Assembly: GCA_018825965.1 (NCBI GenBank)
Contig: JAHKAA010000049.1
Location: 1-40,116 of the forward strand
Direction: 5' to 3'
Length of the DNA: 40,116 bases
Source of the DNA: Gammaproteobacteria bacterium
GTDB lineage: Bacteria > Pseudomonadota > Gammaproteobacteria > Enterobacterales > Alteromonadaceae
Of this stretch, positions 23,168 to 32,073 are shown piece by piece (positions within the stretch are counted from its first letter, which is position 1; every line of letters starts with the position of its first letter). The notes under the pieces were generated by a model, which was not told where the DNA came from, searched no databases, and was given only the letters and a program-made list of their open reading frames with translations. The position numbers and the translations under genes are program-made.

Positions 23168-23838
23168 GTCTGGCAAGGCTTCTGACAGGTTTTGATGAAG
23201 CTGCTCTGGTTGAACTGGAGCAGCGGCATCGTTTATTGCCGGACGTCAAAGCCGCTTATCTGCAGATGCAACAGGCTGCTGCTTTGGATGGCATCGAATT
23301 GGCCCTGGTTTCGTCGTACCGCTCTTTTGCCCGGCAGGCAAGAATTTGGACAGCTAAATATACAGGTCAGCGCCCTGTCTACAACAAAGCACAGCAACAG
23401 GTTGATATCCATAGCTTAACTGGCTTTGCCAAAGTGGAAGCTATTTTGTTGTACTCTGCTTTGCCTGGCGCCAGCCGCCATCATTGGGGCACGGATCTGG
23501 ATGTATTTGACAAAGCAGCAGTAGCAGCTGATTATCAGGTGCAATTACTGGATGTCGAGTATCAACCAGGTGGGCCTTTTTACGCTTTGGATCAATGGTT
23601 GAGCTTATACGCTGCTGATTTTGGCTTTTTCAGGCCTTATCTGCGTGATCAAGGCGGCGTGGCTAAAGAAGCCTGGCATTTAAGCTACCGTCCTTTGGCT
23701 GAGGGGTATTTAAAGTCTTTTGAGCACAGCATGCTAGCTGATGCTATAGCTCAGAGTGAACTACCGGATAAAGCTCTGTTACTTGACCATCTGCCACTAA
23801 TTTTTCAGCGTTATGTTTGCACCATTTGTGAGGAATAA
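23164..23838 (+). CDS. M15-family D-alanyl-D-alanine carboxypeptidase-like (VanY type)
   Basis: 224 residues from ATG 23164 overlapping the dapE stop (ATGA). VanY/DacB-type motifs: VSSYRSFARQARIW, SRHHWGTDLDVFD (zinc His and Asp), EAWHLSYRP (catalytic Glu and zinc His). Such enzymes trim D-Ala from peptidoglycan peptides. I see no signal peptide or membrane helix in the called protein, so a cytoplasmic role in peptide recycling is possible. An in-frame extension to 23092 overlaps dapE and does not look like a signal sequence. Its coupling to dapE links it to diaminopimelate and cell-wall metabolism. Confidence 0.9.
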   Translation: MSLARLLTGFDEAALVELEQRHRLLPDVKAAYLQMQQAAALDGIELALVSSYRSFARQARIWTAKYTGQRPVYNKAQQQVDIHSLTGFAKVEAILLYSALPGASRHHWGTDLDVFDKAAVAADYQVQLLDVEYQPGGPFYALDQWLSLYAADFGFFRPYLRDQGGVAKEAWHLSYRPLAEGYLKSFEHSMLADAIAQSELPDKALLLDHLPLIFQRYVCTICEE

Positions 23839-23841
23839 AAA

Positions 23842-24102
23842 ATGACAGTGACGCTGTGGTGGACCCTTCTGCTCATTGCGGGCCTGGTCGTGGCTAACTT
23901 GTGGTTATTGCGCCGGAATAAAAAACTGCAACAACAAAAGCCACAACAAGAATTCAGACAGAAAAAAACCACTGAAGGTGGCGTCACCGGAACTCTGGTA
24001 GCGGGCAGCGGTACAGACAGCAGCCGGATTAAACAAGTGGATACTGACAACCACCACAGCTCATCAGAGGCTGGCTCTGATGGCGGTGGTGGCACTGACT
24101 AG
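23842..24102 (+). CDS. Small single-helix membrane protein (DUF2897-like?)
   Basis: 86 residues: one N-terminal transmembrane helix (about 5-24), a basic stretch RRNKKLQQQKPQQEFRQKK, then a low-complexity Gly/Ser/Asp-rich tail. The N-terminus is reminiscent of DUF2897 proteins of Shewanella-like bacteria, but I cannot confirm it. It starts three bases after the M15 peptidase stop and is probably the last gene of the yffB-dapE operon. It converges with yejK. Function unknown. Confidence 0.65.
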   Translation: MTVTLWWTLLLIAGLVVANLWLLRRNKKLQQQKPQQEFRQKKTTEGGVTGTLVAGSGTDSSRIKQVDTDNHHSSSEAGSDGGGGTD

Positions 24103-24120
24103 CATTTTTCTGTTGCTGTT

Positions 24121-25155
24121 TTAGCCTTTGTTGTCAAAACTGGAAAAGCCTTTTAAAAAGCGTTGCAGCTGATCTTTTAAGTTCGGCGGCACGCCCTGAA
24201 TAATCAGCAGATCTTTTTCCATATCGTAGCGGATCCGTTCGCCTAAATGCTTTTGTTCAAAGCTGATACTGACGCCACCACCAGCACCTGAAAACTTCAC
24301 CAGTGTTTTTAACTCTTTGACATCCACCGGGAATTGCTCTGGTACTTCAATATTCTGCTCTGCACAATAATCCGTAAAAGCGCGGGCATCACTGCTGTCG
24401 ATCGTGGCCGACAGTTCCTGTAAATGCACATCCAGACCCTGTTTGGTTTGCTCTTCACAGTAGTCATACACTTGCTTACGCACTGCCGACTTTTCGCTGG
24501 CATCATAATCAGAGGCCGATAAATACTCTTCGACAGAAGAGAGCACCACTTTGCTTTGTTCTTTGGCGACCATGCCTTCAGCACAACCTAAAAAGTCGAG
24601 GAAAAAGTCAGCGACTTTACGCCCTGCCCGGCCACGAATAAAGGAAATGTATTTGTTTTGCTCCGGGCTGGTTTGGTATTCGGTTAAATCAATACGGGCT
24701 GCCAGCTGCATCCGGGCTATATCCAGATGCTGATCGGTGGACAGTAATAAATCCGGCGTGACACTAAAGTGATCTTTGCTGCCTAATAAAGTCACCAACA
24801 CATATTCCGTCGCCAGATACCGGTAATGACAGAGCATAAAATAGCCGGTTTCCTGAATTTGATGCTGCACCAGTTGCACCACCAACTGACTGGTGGCTTG
24901 TTCTGCCAGCTGCAGAAAACTGCGTTCCTGCGCTTGCCACTCTGCTAAAGGCTGCGCCATTCTGTCCTGTAAGTCGTCGGCAAAAGTTGCATAGCCCTTG
25001 GCTGGTTTGCCGTTATAGGCTAAATGCAATTGCTCTATTAAATGCGCCACAGATTGCGATACCGGCACCAACTCCTGACGAAATTGCGCCTGCAACTGCT
25101 CACTTTCAGTACTTTCGATAAAATTTATTGCCAGATGCAACACATCGACGGACAT
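24121..25155 (-). CDS. yejK: Nucleoid-associated protein YejK (NdpA)
   Basis: 344 residues; E. coli YejK has 335. The N-terminus MSVDVLHLAINFIE is followed by YATFADDLQ, FMLCHYRYLATEYVLVTLL, the well-conserved EQNKYISFIRGRAGRKVADFFLDFLGCAEG and a C-terminal VSISFEQKHLGERIRYD block. YejK binds the nucleoid and interacts with topoisomerases in E. coli. It is divergent from yejL-yejM, the same arrangement as in E. coli. ATG start. Confidence 0.96.
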   Translation of the reverse strand: MSVDVLHLAINFIESTESEQLQAQFRQELVPVSQSVAHLIEQLHLAYNGKPAKGYATFADDLQDRMAQPLAEWQAQERSFLQLAEQATSQLVVQLVQHQIQETGYFMLCHYRYLATEYVLVTLLGSKDHFSVTPDLLLSTDQHLDIARMQLAARIDLTEYQTSPEQNKYISFIRGRAGRKVADFFLDFLGCAEGMVAKEQSKVVLSSVEEYLSASDYDASEKSAVRKQVYDYCEEQTKQGLDVHLQELSATIDSSDARAFTDYCAEQNIEVPEQFPVDVKELKTLVKFSGAGGGVSISFEQKHLGERIRYDMEKDLLIIQGVPPNLKDQLQRFLKGFSSFDNKG

Positions 25156-25226
25156 ATATTTTCCTGTTCTCAGCTAATTCTGCTAGTATTCCCCGCTGTT
25201 CCATTTTATTTCGAGCAGAGACCTTC

Positions 25227-25451
25227 ATGCCTATTGTATCAAAGTATTCGACCGACCAAATTGAAAAGATCGTGAACAACATTCTTGACCAGTTACGTCA
25301 GCAAGACGCCAGCACTGAACTGAGTCTGATGTGTTTAGGCAATACCATCAGTCATATTATCAATACCAGTGTTCCTGCTGCTCAGCGTATGGATGTGGTG
25401 ACTCATTTTGGTCAGGCGCTCAAAGACGCCGTCAACAGCAAGAAACAATAA
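25227..25451 (+). CDS. yejL: YejL (DUF1414) family protein
   Basis: 74 residues, matching the 75 of E. coli YejL: MPIVSKYSTDQIEKIVNNIL, DASTELSLMCLGN, VPAAQRMDVVTHFGQALKDAV. Role unknown. The ATG at 25227 is chosen because all known members begin MPxxSRY/SKY; the longer frame from 25128 lies over the yejK promoter. A TGCTAGTAT extended -10 at 25181-25189 probably serves yejL-yejM. The next gene starts four bases after the stop. Confidence 0.95.
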   Translation: MPIVSKYSTDQIEKIVNNILDQLRQQDASTELSLMCLGNTISHIINTSVPAAQRMDVVTHFGQALKDAVNSKKQ

Positions 25452-25455
25452 CTTT

Positions 25456-26961
25456 ATGGTGCTGGAACAAAACCTGTCATTGGTCAATAAAGTAAACCGC
25501 CTGCTGAACTGGGGTCACTGGTTTACTTTTTTTAATATCCTGCTGGCGCTGGTGATCACATCAGCCTACTGGTGGGCAGAACCTTTGCCACAAAGTATCA
25601 CCGGCTGGTTGTATCTTGTGACCAACTGGCTGGGCCACACCGCCTTTTTATGTTTTTTGTTTTTTATCCTGACGATATTCCCTGTCACTCTTATCTTTCC
25701 TTACCAGCGCCATGTGCGGGGTATAGCAGCAGCTTTAGCCACCTTAGGCCTGGTAGCGCTCATTTTTGACGCTTATGTCTATCAGGCCCTTGGTTATCAT
25801 GTCGGCAGCGCGTCCAGTGAGCAAACCATCGACTTATTACGCCAGCAGGTGGTGACTAACCTGCGTAATTTTATTCTGATCACTTCTGTAGTCGCAGCTT
25901 TGTTATTAGCCATAGAACTGGTGCTGAGTAATTTATGCTGGAAAAAAGTGCCACGACTACAGGCCTCTGGTATAGGTCAACCGGCGCTTTATCTGTTTTT
26001 AGGTTGTTTTGTGACCAGTCACAGCCTGCATATCTGGGCAGATGCCCAACTGGATCTGGATGTGCTGAAACAAGACAATGTGTTGCCTTTTACTTATCCG
26101 GCGACAGCCAATACTTTTTTAGCCAAATACAATGTGCTGGATTTATCCCGTTTACAGGAAACTAAAGCTGAGCAGTTGCAACGTCCGACCAACTGGCGTG
26201 AACCCGAAACTCTGCAATGCGTTAATCAACAGACTGAAGCAGTGACAGTGCTGATAGTGCCCGCTTTATCAGCTCTTGATACGGCGCTTTTAGAACAACA
26301 CAACTTCAAAGCACACCCGCTGCATTTTGCGCCTGTCGAAGCCCCCGGTGCCTTACTGAATTTACTCTATGGCAGCATGCAGCTGAATAAAGACATGGAT
26401 GTTATTTTACAGCAAGCACCTGTCTGGATGGAGCAGTTGCCAACAGGACAACTGAGTATCAGCGCCAGTGATGCAAAATTCCAACAACGACTGCCCTGGT
26501 TAGCTTTAAACCCGGATACAAAGGCACCACTGCAGATCAAGTTCAGCAGCGATTTAGCAACAGACTTACCTCAGTCGGATCAAGGGCAACCACTGCTGGT
26601 GCTGACTCTGCAGGCCAGGGACTCACAATTTGCCCTGGCACCAGCTCAGCTTTACAGCCGTTGGCCAGCTTTACATCGGGCCATCTCCAATACAGTGACC
26701 CAACATCTGGATCTGATCCCTACTCTGTTGGCTCAACTTGGTTGCCACAGCAACTGGCCTGGTGATAACTGGTTTACACCTTCTGCTTATCCAAAGCTGA
26801 ATTTATTGCCTCATCAGATGGTCAGCTTTAAAAAAGACAAAATGATTGTAGTGCGTGATGATGGCAGCTATGGCGTCTGGTCTGCCGGCACCCTGGTGCC
26901 ACTGAACGAAAAGCTGGATATTCCGCAATTGACCGACGCATTAAAGCGGGTGCAGCAGTAG
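25456..26961 (+). CDS. yejM: YejM/LapC-like inner membrane protein, periplasmic domain degenerate
   Basis: 501 residues from ATG 25456, against 586 in E. coli. The N-terminal DUF3413 part has five hydrophobic helices (NRLLNWGHWFTFFNILLAL onward, to about residue 180). It is followed by the QLDLDVLKQDNVLPFTYPATANTFLAKYN linker typical of the family. The alkaline-phosphatase-like domain is shortened: the usual VVDALR metal/nucleophile motif is replaced by VLIVPALSALDT, and the NST metal loop is missing. Only LLYG is recognisable. E. coli YejM controls LPS synthesis through LapB/FtsH. Position after yejL supports orthology. A terminator follows. Confidence 0.88.
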   Translation: MVLEQNLSLVNKVNRLLNWGHWFTFFNILLALVITSAYWWAEPLPQSITGWLYLVTNWLGHTAFLCFLFFILTIFPVTLIFPYQRHVRGIAAALATLGLVALIFDAYVYQALGYHVGSASSEQTIDLLRQQVVTNLRNFILITSVVAALLLAIELVLSNLCWKKVPRLQASGIGQPALYLFLGCFVTSHSLHIWADAQLDLDVLKQDNVLPFTYPATANTFLAKYNVLDLSRLQETKAEQLQRPTNWREPETLQCVNQQTEAVTVLIVPALSALDTALLEQHNFKAHPLHFAPVEAPGALLNLLYGSMQLNKDMDVILQQAPVWMEQLPTGQLSISASDAKFQQRLPWLALNPDTKAPLQIKFSSDLATDLPQSDQGQPLLVLTLQARDSQFALAPAQLYSRWPALHRAISNTVTQHLDLIPTLLAQLGCHSNWPGDNWFTPSAYPKLNLLPHQMVSFKKDKMIVVRDDGSYGVWSAGTLVPLNEKLDIPQLTDALKRVQQ

Positions 26962-26978
26962 CTGTAGGAAAATGCCTT

Positions 26979-27005
26979 AAAAAACCACCATGCGGTGGTT
27001 TTTTT
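26979..27005. terminator. Rho-independent terminator
   Basis: AAAAAACCACC, loop ATGC, GGTGGTTTTTT. It lies 18 bases after yejM and is symmetric, so it can also serve the convergent gene ending at 27021. Confidence 0.88.
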
Positions 27006-27020
27006 ATTGATGATCTGCCC

Positions 27021-27320
27021 TCACTGCAGCTTTTTAGGGGCTTTGATCAGCAGATCACGTTTCCCCTGCAGCTCAAGTTCAGCTAAATGAAATAAGTTGG
27101 TAAACACCAAAGCCGGAGCCTCGCGATGAAAGGTCTCGACAAAGGCGATGGTCGCTTCGGCAATCAGCTGATTAACCTTTTGATCATATTCCGAAAAACC
27201 ATCATAGCTGTAAGGCTCCTGCAGTTGAGCCAGTTGATGCTGCTTTTGCTGACGCATAAACCAGTTGATTAGAAATTCATATTCTTTGACATCTAACAAG
27301 TCACGACAATCTAACCCCAT
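27021..27320 (-). CDS. Hypothetical protein
   Basis: 99 residues, with no recognised family. It is acidic and aromatic-rich at the N-terminus (LLDVKEYEFLINWFMRQQ) and helical overall, ending KRDLLIKAPKKLQ. No signal peptide, membrane helix or metal motif. Its ATG overlaps the TGA stop of the upstream DCC-family gene (TGATG), so the two are translated together. The partner suggests a redox-related or accessory role, but nothing in the protein shows it. Confidence 0.7.
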   Translation of the reverse strand: MGLDCRDLLDVKEYEFLINWFMRQQKQHQLAQLQEPYSYDGFSEYDQKVNQLIAEATIAFVETFHREAPALVFTNLFHLAELELQGKRDLLIKAPKKLQ

Positions 27321-27688
27321 CAGGGTTTCTCCTGTGTTTGTACCCAGCGCTGAAGGTGCGGTCTTATCCTCAAAAAAATGCGATAAAACCAGTCAGCGCA
27401 GCAGGTCACGGGCGGAATTCTTAAAAGCAGCCCCAGCATACGCCAATAGGCAAACTGCGACCAGAGCATGGCAAAAGCGGCAGCGCCCTGATAATAAGTC
27501 TGCCCATCAATCCGTACATGCATACGTGCAAGTGCACTGCATCTGTCCAGCTCTGTTGGCAGCTCTGCATTCAGATCGGTTAAATCTGACCAGATAATAG
27601 GCACCCTGCTTTTCAGTGCACGAAAATACGCAATTTCCCGTCGGCACAAAGGGCAGCCGCCGTCGTAAAAAACTTCAAGTGATTTCAT
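27320..27688 (-). CDS. DCC-family thiol-disulfide oxidoreductase-like (DUF393)
   Basis: 122 residues. It starts MKSLEVFYDGGCPLCRREI, the DxxCxxC signature of the DCC family (thioredoxin-like, with both cysteines). YQGAAAFAMLW and the hydrophobic LGLLLRIPPV and basic C-terminus also fit. Function is predicted disulfide or thiol chemistry; the physiological partner is unknown. ATG 27688 with GGAG about ten bases upstream. It overlaps the hypothetical gene downstream by one base. Confidence 0.92.
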   Translation of the reverse strand: MKSLEVFYDGGCPLCRREIAYFRALKSRVPIIWSDLTDLNAELPTELDRCSALARMHVRIDGQTYYQGAAAFAMLWSQFAYWRMLGLLLRIPPVTCCADWFYRIFLRIRPHLQRWVQTQEKP

Positions 27689-27839
27689 TGTACGCTCCTG
27701 TTACCGCTTTAATACGCATGGCTGTGGTTTTAAGATCGGCTAAACATAAAAAACGATAGTGGCGATTGGATTAATTCGTTTTCGATGAAAAGCACAGCAG
27801 GCTAAGTTTGATGAACATTCAGAACTGTGGAGCTATACC

Positions 27840-28040
27840 ATGTTAAAAACAATGACTTTTGCTGTACTGCATTTTAGTGTTGCTTTTAGCGTCACCTATT
27901 TATTAACCGGAGATCTGCTGGTGGGCGGTTTGGTAGCAACCATAGAGCCTGCTATTAATACAGTGGCCTACTTTTTCCATGAAAAAGCCTGGAACCGTAT
28001 TGCTTTGCGGCAAAAACTGCAGCATCAACTGCAAGCCTGA
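27840..28040 (+). CDS. DUF2061 small membrane protein
   Basis: 66 residues with two hydrophobic segments. MLKTMTFAVLHFSVAFSVTYLLTGDLLVGGLVATIEPAINTVAYFFHEKAWNR is the whole DUF2061 signature, with the conserved HF, EP and FHE(K/R)AW residues. Role unknown. ATG start with GGAG about eight bases upstream. It is divergent from the DCC gene and monocistronic, with 90 bases before yaeQ. Confidence 0.9.
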   Translation: MLKTMTFAVLHFSVAFSVTYLLTGDLLVGGLVATIEPAINTVAYFFHEKAWNRIALRQKLQHQLQA

Positions 28041-28130
28041 GCAGCTTCACCTCAGGCTATTCACACAAGCTGCATTATTCCGGCGAACAAGGTACACTAG
28101 CGCCCTTTTGATTTGTACTGCGGATTTGTT

Positions 28131-28697
28131 ATGGCCTTAAAGGCGACCATTTTTAAAGCAAGCCTTGCTGTGGCGGATATGTCACGCCATCATTATCAGG
28201 ACTATAACCTGACGCTGGCCCAGCATCCTTCTGAAACCACAGAGCGTATGATGTTACGTCTGTTGGCTTTTGCCTTGTGTGCCCATGAAGATTTAAGCTT
28301 TGGTAAAGGTATTTCTGATGAGGATGAAGGGGCTTTGTATCGCCAGAATCTGACAGGTGATTATCAGCTCTGGGTTGAACTGGGTTTGCCGGAAGAAAAA
28401 CGCTTACGCCGCGCCAGTCATAAAACCCAGCAATTGTTACTGCTCGCTTACGGCGGTACTGCAGTGGATAAATGGTACAGCTCTGAGCAAAAAGCCCTGA
28501 GTCAGTTAAAAAACCTGACTATAGTGGCAGTCTCTCCTGCAGATACAGCAGAATTGGCAAAATTATGCGACCGCACCATGCAGTTGCAATGCACTATTAA
28601 TGAAGGCCAGATCTGGTTTGGTAATGCAGCCCAAAGTGTACAGGTCCAACTACAATTTATTCAACAGTCAATCCCAGCCCTGCTGGCATCGGAGTAA
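28131..28697 (+). CDS. yaeQ: YaeQ family protein
   Basis: 188 residues; E. coli YaeQ has 181. Typical blocks: MALKATIFKASLAVADMSRHHY, HPSETTERMMLRLLAFALCAHEDLSFGKGISDEDEGALY, LWVELGLPEEKRLRRASHK and VQLQFIQQ-type C-terminus. The fold is PD-(D/E)XK nuclease-like (family knowledge), but no activity is established. ATG 28131. The stop overlaps the ribosome binding site of the next gene, five bases before its ATG, so the two are co-transcribed. Confidence 0.95.
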   Translation: MALKATIFKASLAVADMSRHHYQDYNLTLAQHPSETTERMMLRLLAFALCAHEDLSFGKGISDEDEGALYRQNLTGDYQLWVELGLPEEKRLRRASHKTQQLLLLAYGGTAVDKWYSSEQKALSQLKNLTIVAVSPADTAELAKLCDRTMQLQCTINEGQIWFGNAAQSVQVQLQFIQQSIPALLASE

Positions 28698-28701
28698 TCA
28701 C

Positions 28702-29535
28702 ATGACCCAACTCGCCTTAGGCAAACTAAACAAACTGGCGGTAAAAAAGCAGGTCGAATTTGGCGTGTACTTAGATGGCTTAAGCTGGGGTGATATTTTA
28801 TTACCTAAACGTTATGTGCCTGCCGGAACAGAGATTGGCACTGTGCTTGAAGTACTGCTGTATCTGGACTCTGAAGATCAGCTGATCGCCACCACAGAAA
28901 AGCCTTATATTCTGGTGGGTCAGGTGGCACAGCTCAAAGCTGTGGCTATCACCAAAGTAGGTGCCTTTTTAAACTGGGGTTTGAAAAAAGATTTGCTGGT
29001 GCCTTTTAGTGAACAACAAATTCCGATGCAGTTGGATAAATATTATCTGGTGTACTGTTATGTTGATAAAAGTAACCGCATTGTCGCGTCAGCCAAGCTG
29101 GACAGATACATAGGCAAAGAGACGCCGGATTACCAGAGCGGCGATGAAGTACAGTTTTATGTCGCGTCTCAGACTGATCTTGGCTACAAAGTCGTAGTGG
29201 ATCACAAACACTGGGGCTTATTGTATAAAAATCAGGTCTTTAAACCCCTGCGTATCGGCTACAAAGGCACAGCTTATGTGCAGAAAATGCGTGACGACTT
29301 CCGTATTGATCTGATGCTGGATAAACCGGGTTATGAAAAAGCTCAGGCCTTTACCGATGTGATTTTAGAGCGTTTAAAGCACAAAGGTGGCAGCTTGCCG
29401 CTATCAGATAAAAGCACGCCGGAGCAGATTTACGGTGAGTTTGGTGTCAGTAAAAAGATGTTTAAACAAGCCATAGGCTCTTTATACAAAGCAGGCAAAA
29501 TCGTGATTGAAGCAGAGGCAATCCGCCTGGTTTAA
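28702..29535 (+). CDS. cvfB: CvfB-like S1-domain RNA-binding protein
   Basis: 277 residues from ATG 28702, with GGAG eight bases upstream overlapping the yaeQ stop. Order: an N-terminal S1-like fold (FGVYLDGLSWGDILLPKRYVP), a second S1-like fold (KVGAFLNWGLKKDLLVPFSEQ), a third segment (VDHKHWGLLYKNQVFKPL) and a C-terminal winged helix (IYGEFGVSKKMFKQAIGSLYKAGKI). This is the CvfB/YitL architecture, known to bind RNA. The precise targets are unknown. A palindromic repeat follows the stop and may act as terminator. Confidence 0.93.
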   Translation: MTQLALGKLNKLAVKKQVEFGVYLDGLSWGDILLPKRYVPAGTEIGTVLEVLLYLDSEDQLIATTEKPYILVGQVAQLKAVAITKVGAFLNWGLKKDLLVPFSEQQIPMQLDKYYLVYCYVDKSNRIVASAKLDRYIGKETPDYQSGDEVQFYVASQTDLGYKVVVDHKHWGLLYKNQVFKPLRIGYKGTAYVQKMRDDFRIDLMLDKPGYEKAQAFTDVILERLKHKGGSLPLSDKSTPEQIYGEFGVSKKMFKQAIGSLYKAGKIVIEAEAIRLV

Positions 29536-29563
29536 TGTGGCCCGCTTGAAATCGAATTTTAAC

Positions 29564-29602
29564 CGGATACGGGCGGGTACAAGACCCGCCCCTACACATC
29601 CG
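29564..29602 (-). repeat. REP-like palindrome with GTAG head
   Basis: Arms CGGAT...ATCCG enclose GGGCGGGT, loop ACAAG, ACCCGCCC. On the minus strand the inner stem is preceded by GTAG (29595-29592). It lies between the convergent cvfB and GAF-GGDEF-EAL genes and may also stop transcription. The head is shared with the element at 1169-1202, but the stems differ. Confidence 0.6.
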
Positions 29603-29608
29603 TATTTT

Positions 29609-32008
29609 TTAACGTAACCATTTGACTGCGTCGCTTGCTGGAAGAGGTTTAGCAAACCAATAGCCCTGCCCGGCGTCACACCCCAGTTCTTTTAATAACT
29701 GCCGTTGCAAACTGGTTTCCACTCCTTCTGCCACTACTTTTAAATTCAAGGTTTTAGCTAAAGCTATTACGGTATTCACCACAGGATTATCCTGGATCCT
29801 GGGTTTCATATTGGCAATAAAAGAGCGGTCAATTTTTAGCACGTCCAGCTTAAATTCATTCAGATAACTTAAACTGGAATAGCCGGTGCCAAAATCATCC
29901 AGTAGTACTTTCACACCATGCTGGCGCAGCTGTTTTAAGCACAAACGCGCCTGATCGATATTTTCAATCAAGGCCCGCTCTGTAATTTCTATCGCCAGAT
30001 AACGGGCTGGAACATCAGCGTCCGCCAGTTTCTGGATCACTGCAGTGGCAAAATCAGGCTCTGAGAATGCCAGACCTGAGACATTAACGCTGACATAAAA
30101 AGGCGTGCCGTAATTTTGTCGCCACAGACGGATTTGTTCGATACTTTGCGACAATACATAATGGTCGATCAGCCCTATCAAGCCGTTTTTTTCGGCAAAA
30201 GGAATAAATTGATCCGGCGTGATCACGCCCCTGGTCTGATGAGTCCAGCGAATTAAGGCTTCAAAGCCCAGAGTATCGTCTGTCTCCAGGCAGATAATAG
30301 GCTGATAATGCAGCATAAAATGCTGCTGCGCTAAAGCCGCTTTAATTTCCAGCCCTAATTTGAACTCCTGACTTTCCTGCGCCTGCATATCCGCAGAATA
30401 AATACGGTACACACCACGGCCATCCTGTTTGGCCTGATACATAGCGATATCAGCACGGCGAATAAGCTCGTCCGCTGACTGCAGCTGATCCCCTGAATTC
30501 GCCAGCGCTATGCCAATACTGCAGGAAGTCAGCAGCGTATGTTCGCCCACCAATAAAGGTTGTTGCAGCGCCTGAATAATACGTTGAGCTACCTCTGTGA
30601 CATCAGAGAGCCCTACCACATCCTCCAGTACCACAGCAAACTCATCGCCGCCTAAACGTGCCAGTGTATCGGTCTGACGCATACATTGTTTCAGCACCCG
30701 TCCAACCTGAATCAGAAAATCATCGCCGACCTGATGACCTAAGGTGTCGTTGACCGTCTTAAAACGATCTAAATCCAGATACATCACCGCCAGATGGTTG
30801 GCTGGAAAACGTTGCATTCGTTTAAACGCCTGGCCAATTCTGTCCATCAACAGACTACGGTTGGGTAAAGCCGTTAAAGCGTCATGTAATGCCTGATGCT
30901 GTAAACGTTTTTCGGAGAATACCCGCTCCAGCGCGTTGGAGATATGCTGGGAGACAAAAATCATCAGCTCCAGATCACGTTCTGTGTATTGAATATTGGC
31001 GACATAACTTTGCACCACCACTACACCACGCACTGTTTCACTGGATTGAAAAGGCACACCTAACCAGGCTTCAGGCTCAGAACCATAGGAGTTAACATCA
31101 TACTCTTGCTCAAAGGCCGCTATCTCTTCCCTCAGGATCAATAACGGTTTATTGGAGCGAAACACATGGCCCGTCAGGCTGTGCTCCAGTACATCTTTGC
31201 CAAAGACCTGATCGGGATGTAAATCATCTTCGGTGTCAGCGAAGTATGGAAACTGTAGTAACTCGGCTTCATCATCAAACAAAGCAATAAAAAAGTTTGG
31301 CGCATAAATCAGTGAATTCACGATTTGATGCATTCTTTTGTAGAAACCGGAAAAGTCGTTGGCAAAATAAGAGAAGGAGGCTATTTCGTATAAGGCTTTT
31401 TGTAAACGCTCTGCATATTCAAGTTTACTGACTGACGACTCGAGAGTATCCAGCATCTGCGACTTTCGAAGTTTGCTGGCCAGAATAGAGGCGACCGCTT
31501 CAAGAATTTGCTGATGTTCAAGGGTAAAATAATTAATGTGAGAGTGTTCACAGTCAATCACCCCCAACACCTCATCACCATCCAGAATAGGCACAACCAG
31601 CTCAGACAAGCTGGGCACTAAATCAGCCAGATAATGAGGATCAGTTCTGGTGTCAGACACCAGCACAGAGGCTTTAGTGCTGGCGGCATAACCCACCAGT
31701 CCATGACCCATTTTTAATTCAGCTATGCCTAAATGGGAAGGTAAATCGCGGGTGCCAGTCCCTGCTTTACGCACCAGTGTTTGTCGATCCGGAGCCAGAA
31801 TAAAAATAGCACAATCGACAAAACCTAAGCCTGCCACGACATGTTTTGCAGCATAATTAAGAATGTCATCCGCGCCCGTCAACTCATGCAGATCAATGGC
31901 AAACTGATTAATTAAGCTTAGTCTGGCATTTTCTTGCTGTAACAGCTGGAGTTGAGCGTGAAGAACACTGATATCAGTTTGGGGCAGTGAAGTGGTCACG
32001 GTCGTCAT
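29609..32008 (-). CDS. GAF-GAF-GGDEF-EAL cyclic-di-GMP enzyme
   Basis: 799 residues. Two GAF sensor domains (about 35-185 and 220-365), GGDEF (about 375-535) and EAL (about 550-795). GGDEF has LARLGGDEF with intact I-site RQTD. EAL has FEALIRW, NVSG, EITE, LLDDFGTGYSSL, KIDRSF, AEGVET and GQGYWFAKPL, so both activities are chemically possible. There is no membrane helix, so it is a cytosolic sensor of a small ligand, redox state or light-related chromophore (GAF). The chromophore Cys of phytochromes is not evident. ATG 32008; it ends before a REP-like palindrome. Confidence 0.93.
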   Translation of the reverse strand: MTTVTTSLPQTDISVLHAQLQLLQQENARLSLINQFAIDLHELTGADDILNYAAKHVVAGLGFVDCAIFILAPDRQTLVRKAGTGTRDLPSHLGIAELKMGHGLVGYAASTKASVLVSDTRTDPHYLADLVPSLSELVVPILDGDEVLGVIDCEHSHINYFTLEHQQILEAVASILASKLRKSQMLDTLESSVSKLEYAERLQKALYEIASFSYFANDFSGFYKRMHQIVNSLIYAPNFFIALFDDEAELLQFPYFADTEDDLHPDQVFGKDVLEHSLTGHVFRSNKPLLILREEIAAFEQEYDVNSYGSEPEAWLGVPFQSSETVRGVVVVQSYVANIQYTERDLELMIFVSQHISNALERVFSEKRLQHQALHDALTALPNRSLLMDRIGQAFKRMQRFPANHLAVMYLDLDRFKTVNDTLGHQVGDDFLIQVGRVLKQCMRQTDTLARLGGDEFAVVLEDVVGLSDVTEVAQRIIQALQQPLLVGEHTLLTSCSIGIALANSGDQLQSADELIRRADIAMYQAKQDGRGVYRIYSADMQAQESQEFKLGLEIKAALAQQHFMLHYQPIICLETDDTLGFEALIRWTHQTRGVITPDQFIPFAEKNGLIGLIDHYVLSQSIEQIRLWRQNYGTPFYVSVNVSGLAFSEPDFATAVIQKLADADVPARYLAIEITERALIENIDQARLCLKQLRQHGVKVLLDDFGTGYSSLSYLNEFKLDVLKIDRSFIANMKPRIQDNPVVNTVIALAKTLNLKVVAEGVETSLQRQLLKELGCDAGQGYWFAKPLPASDAVKWLR

Positions 32009-32073
32009 ACAGACTCTACTACATTAATACGTAGAAAGTTATAGACGACCGCGCTTTAATAAGCAACGAAAAG

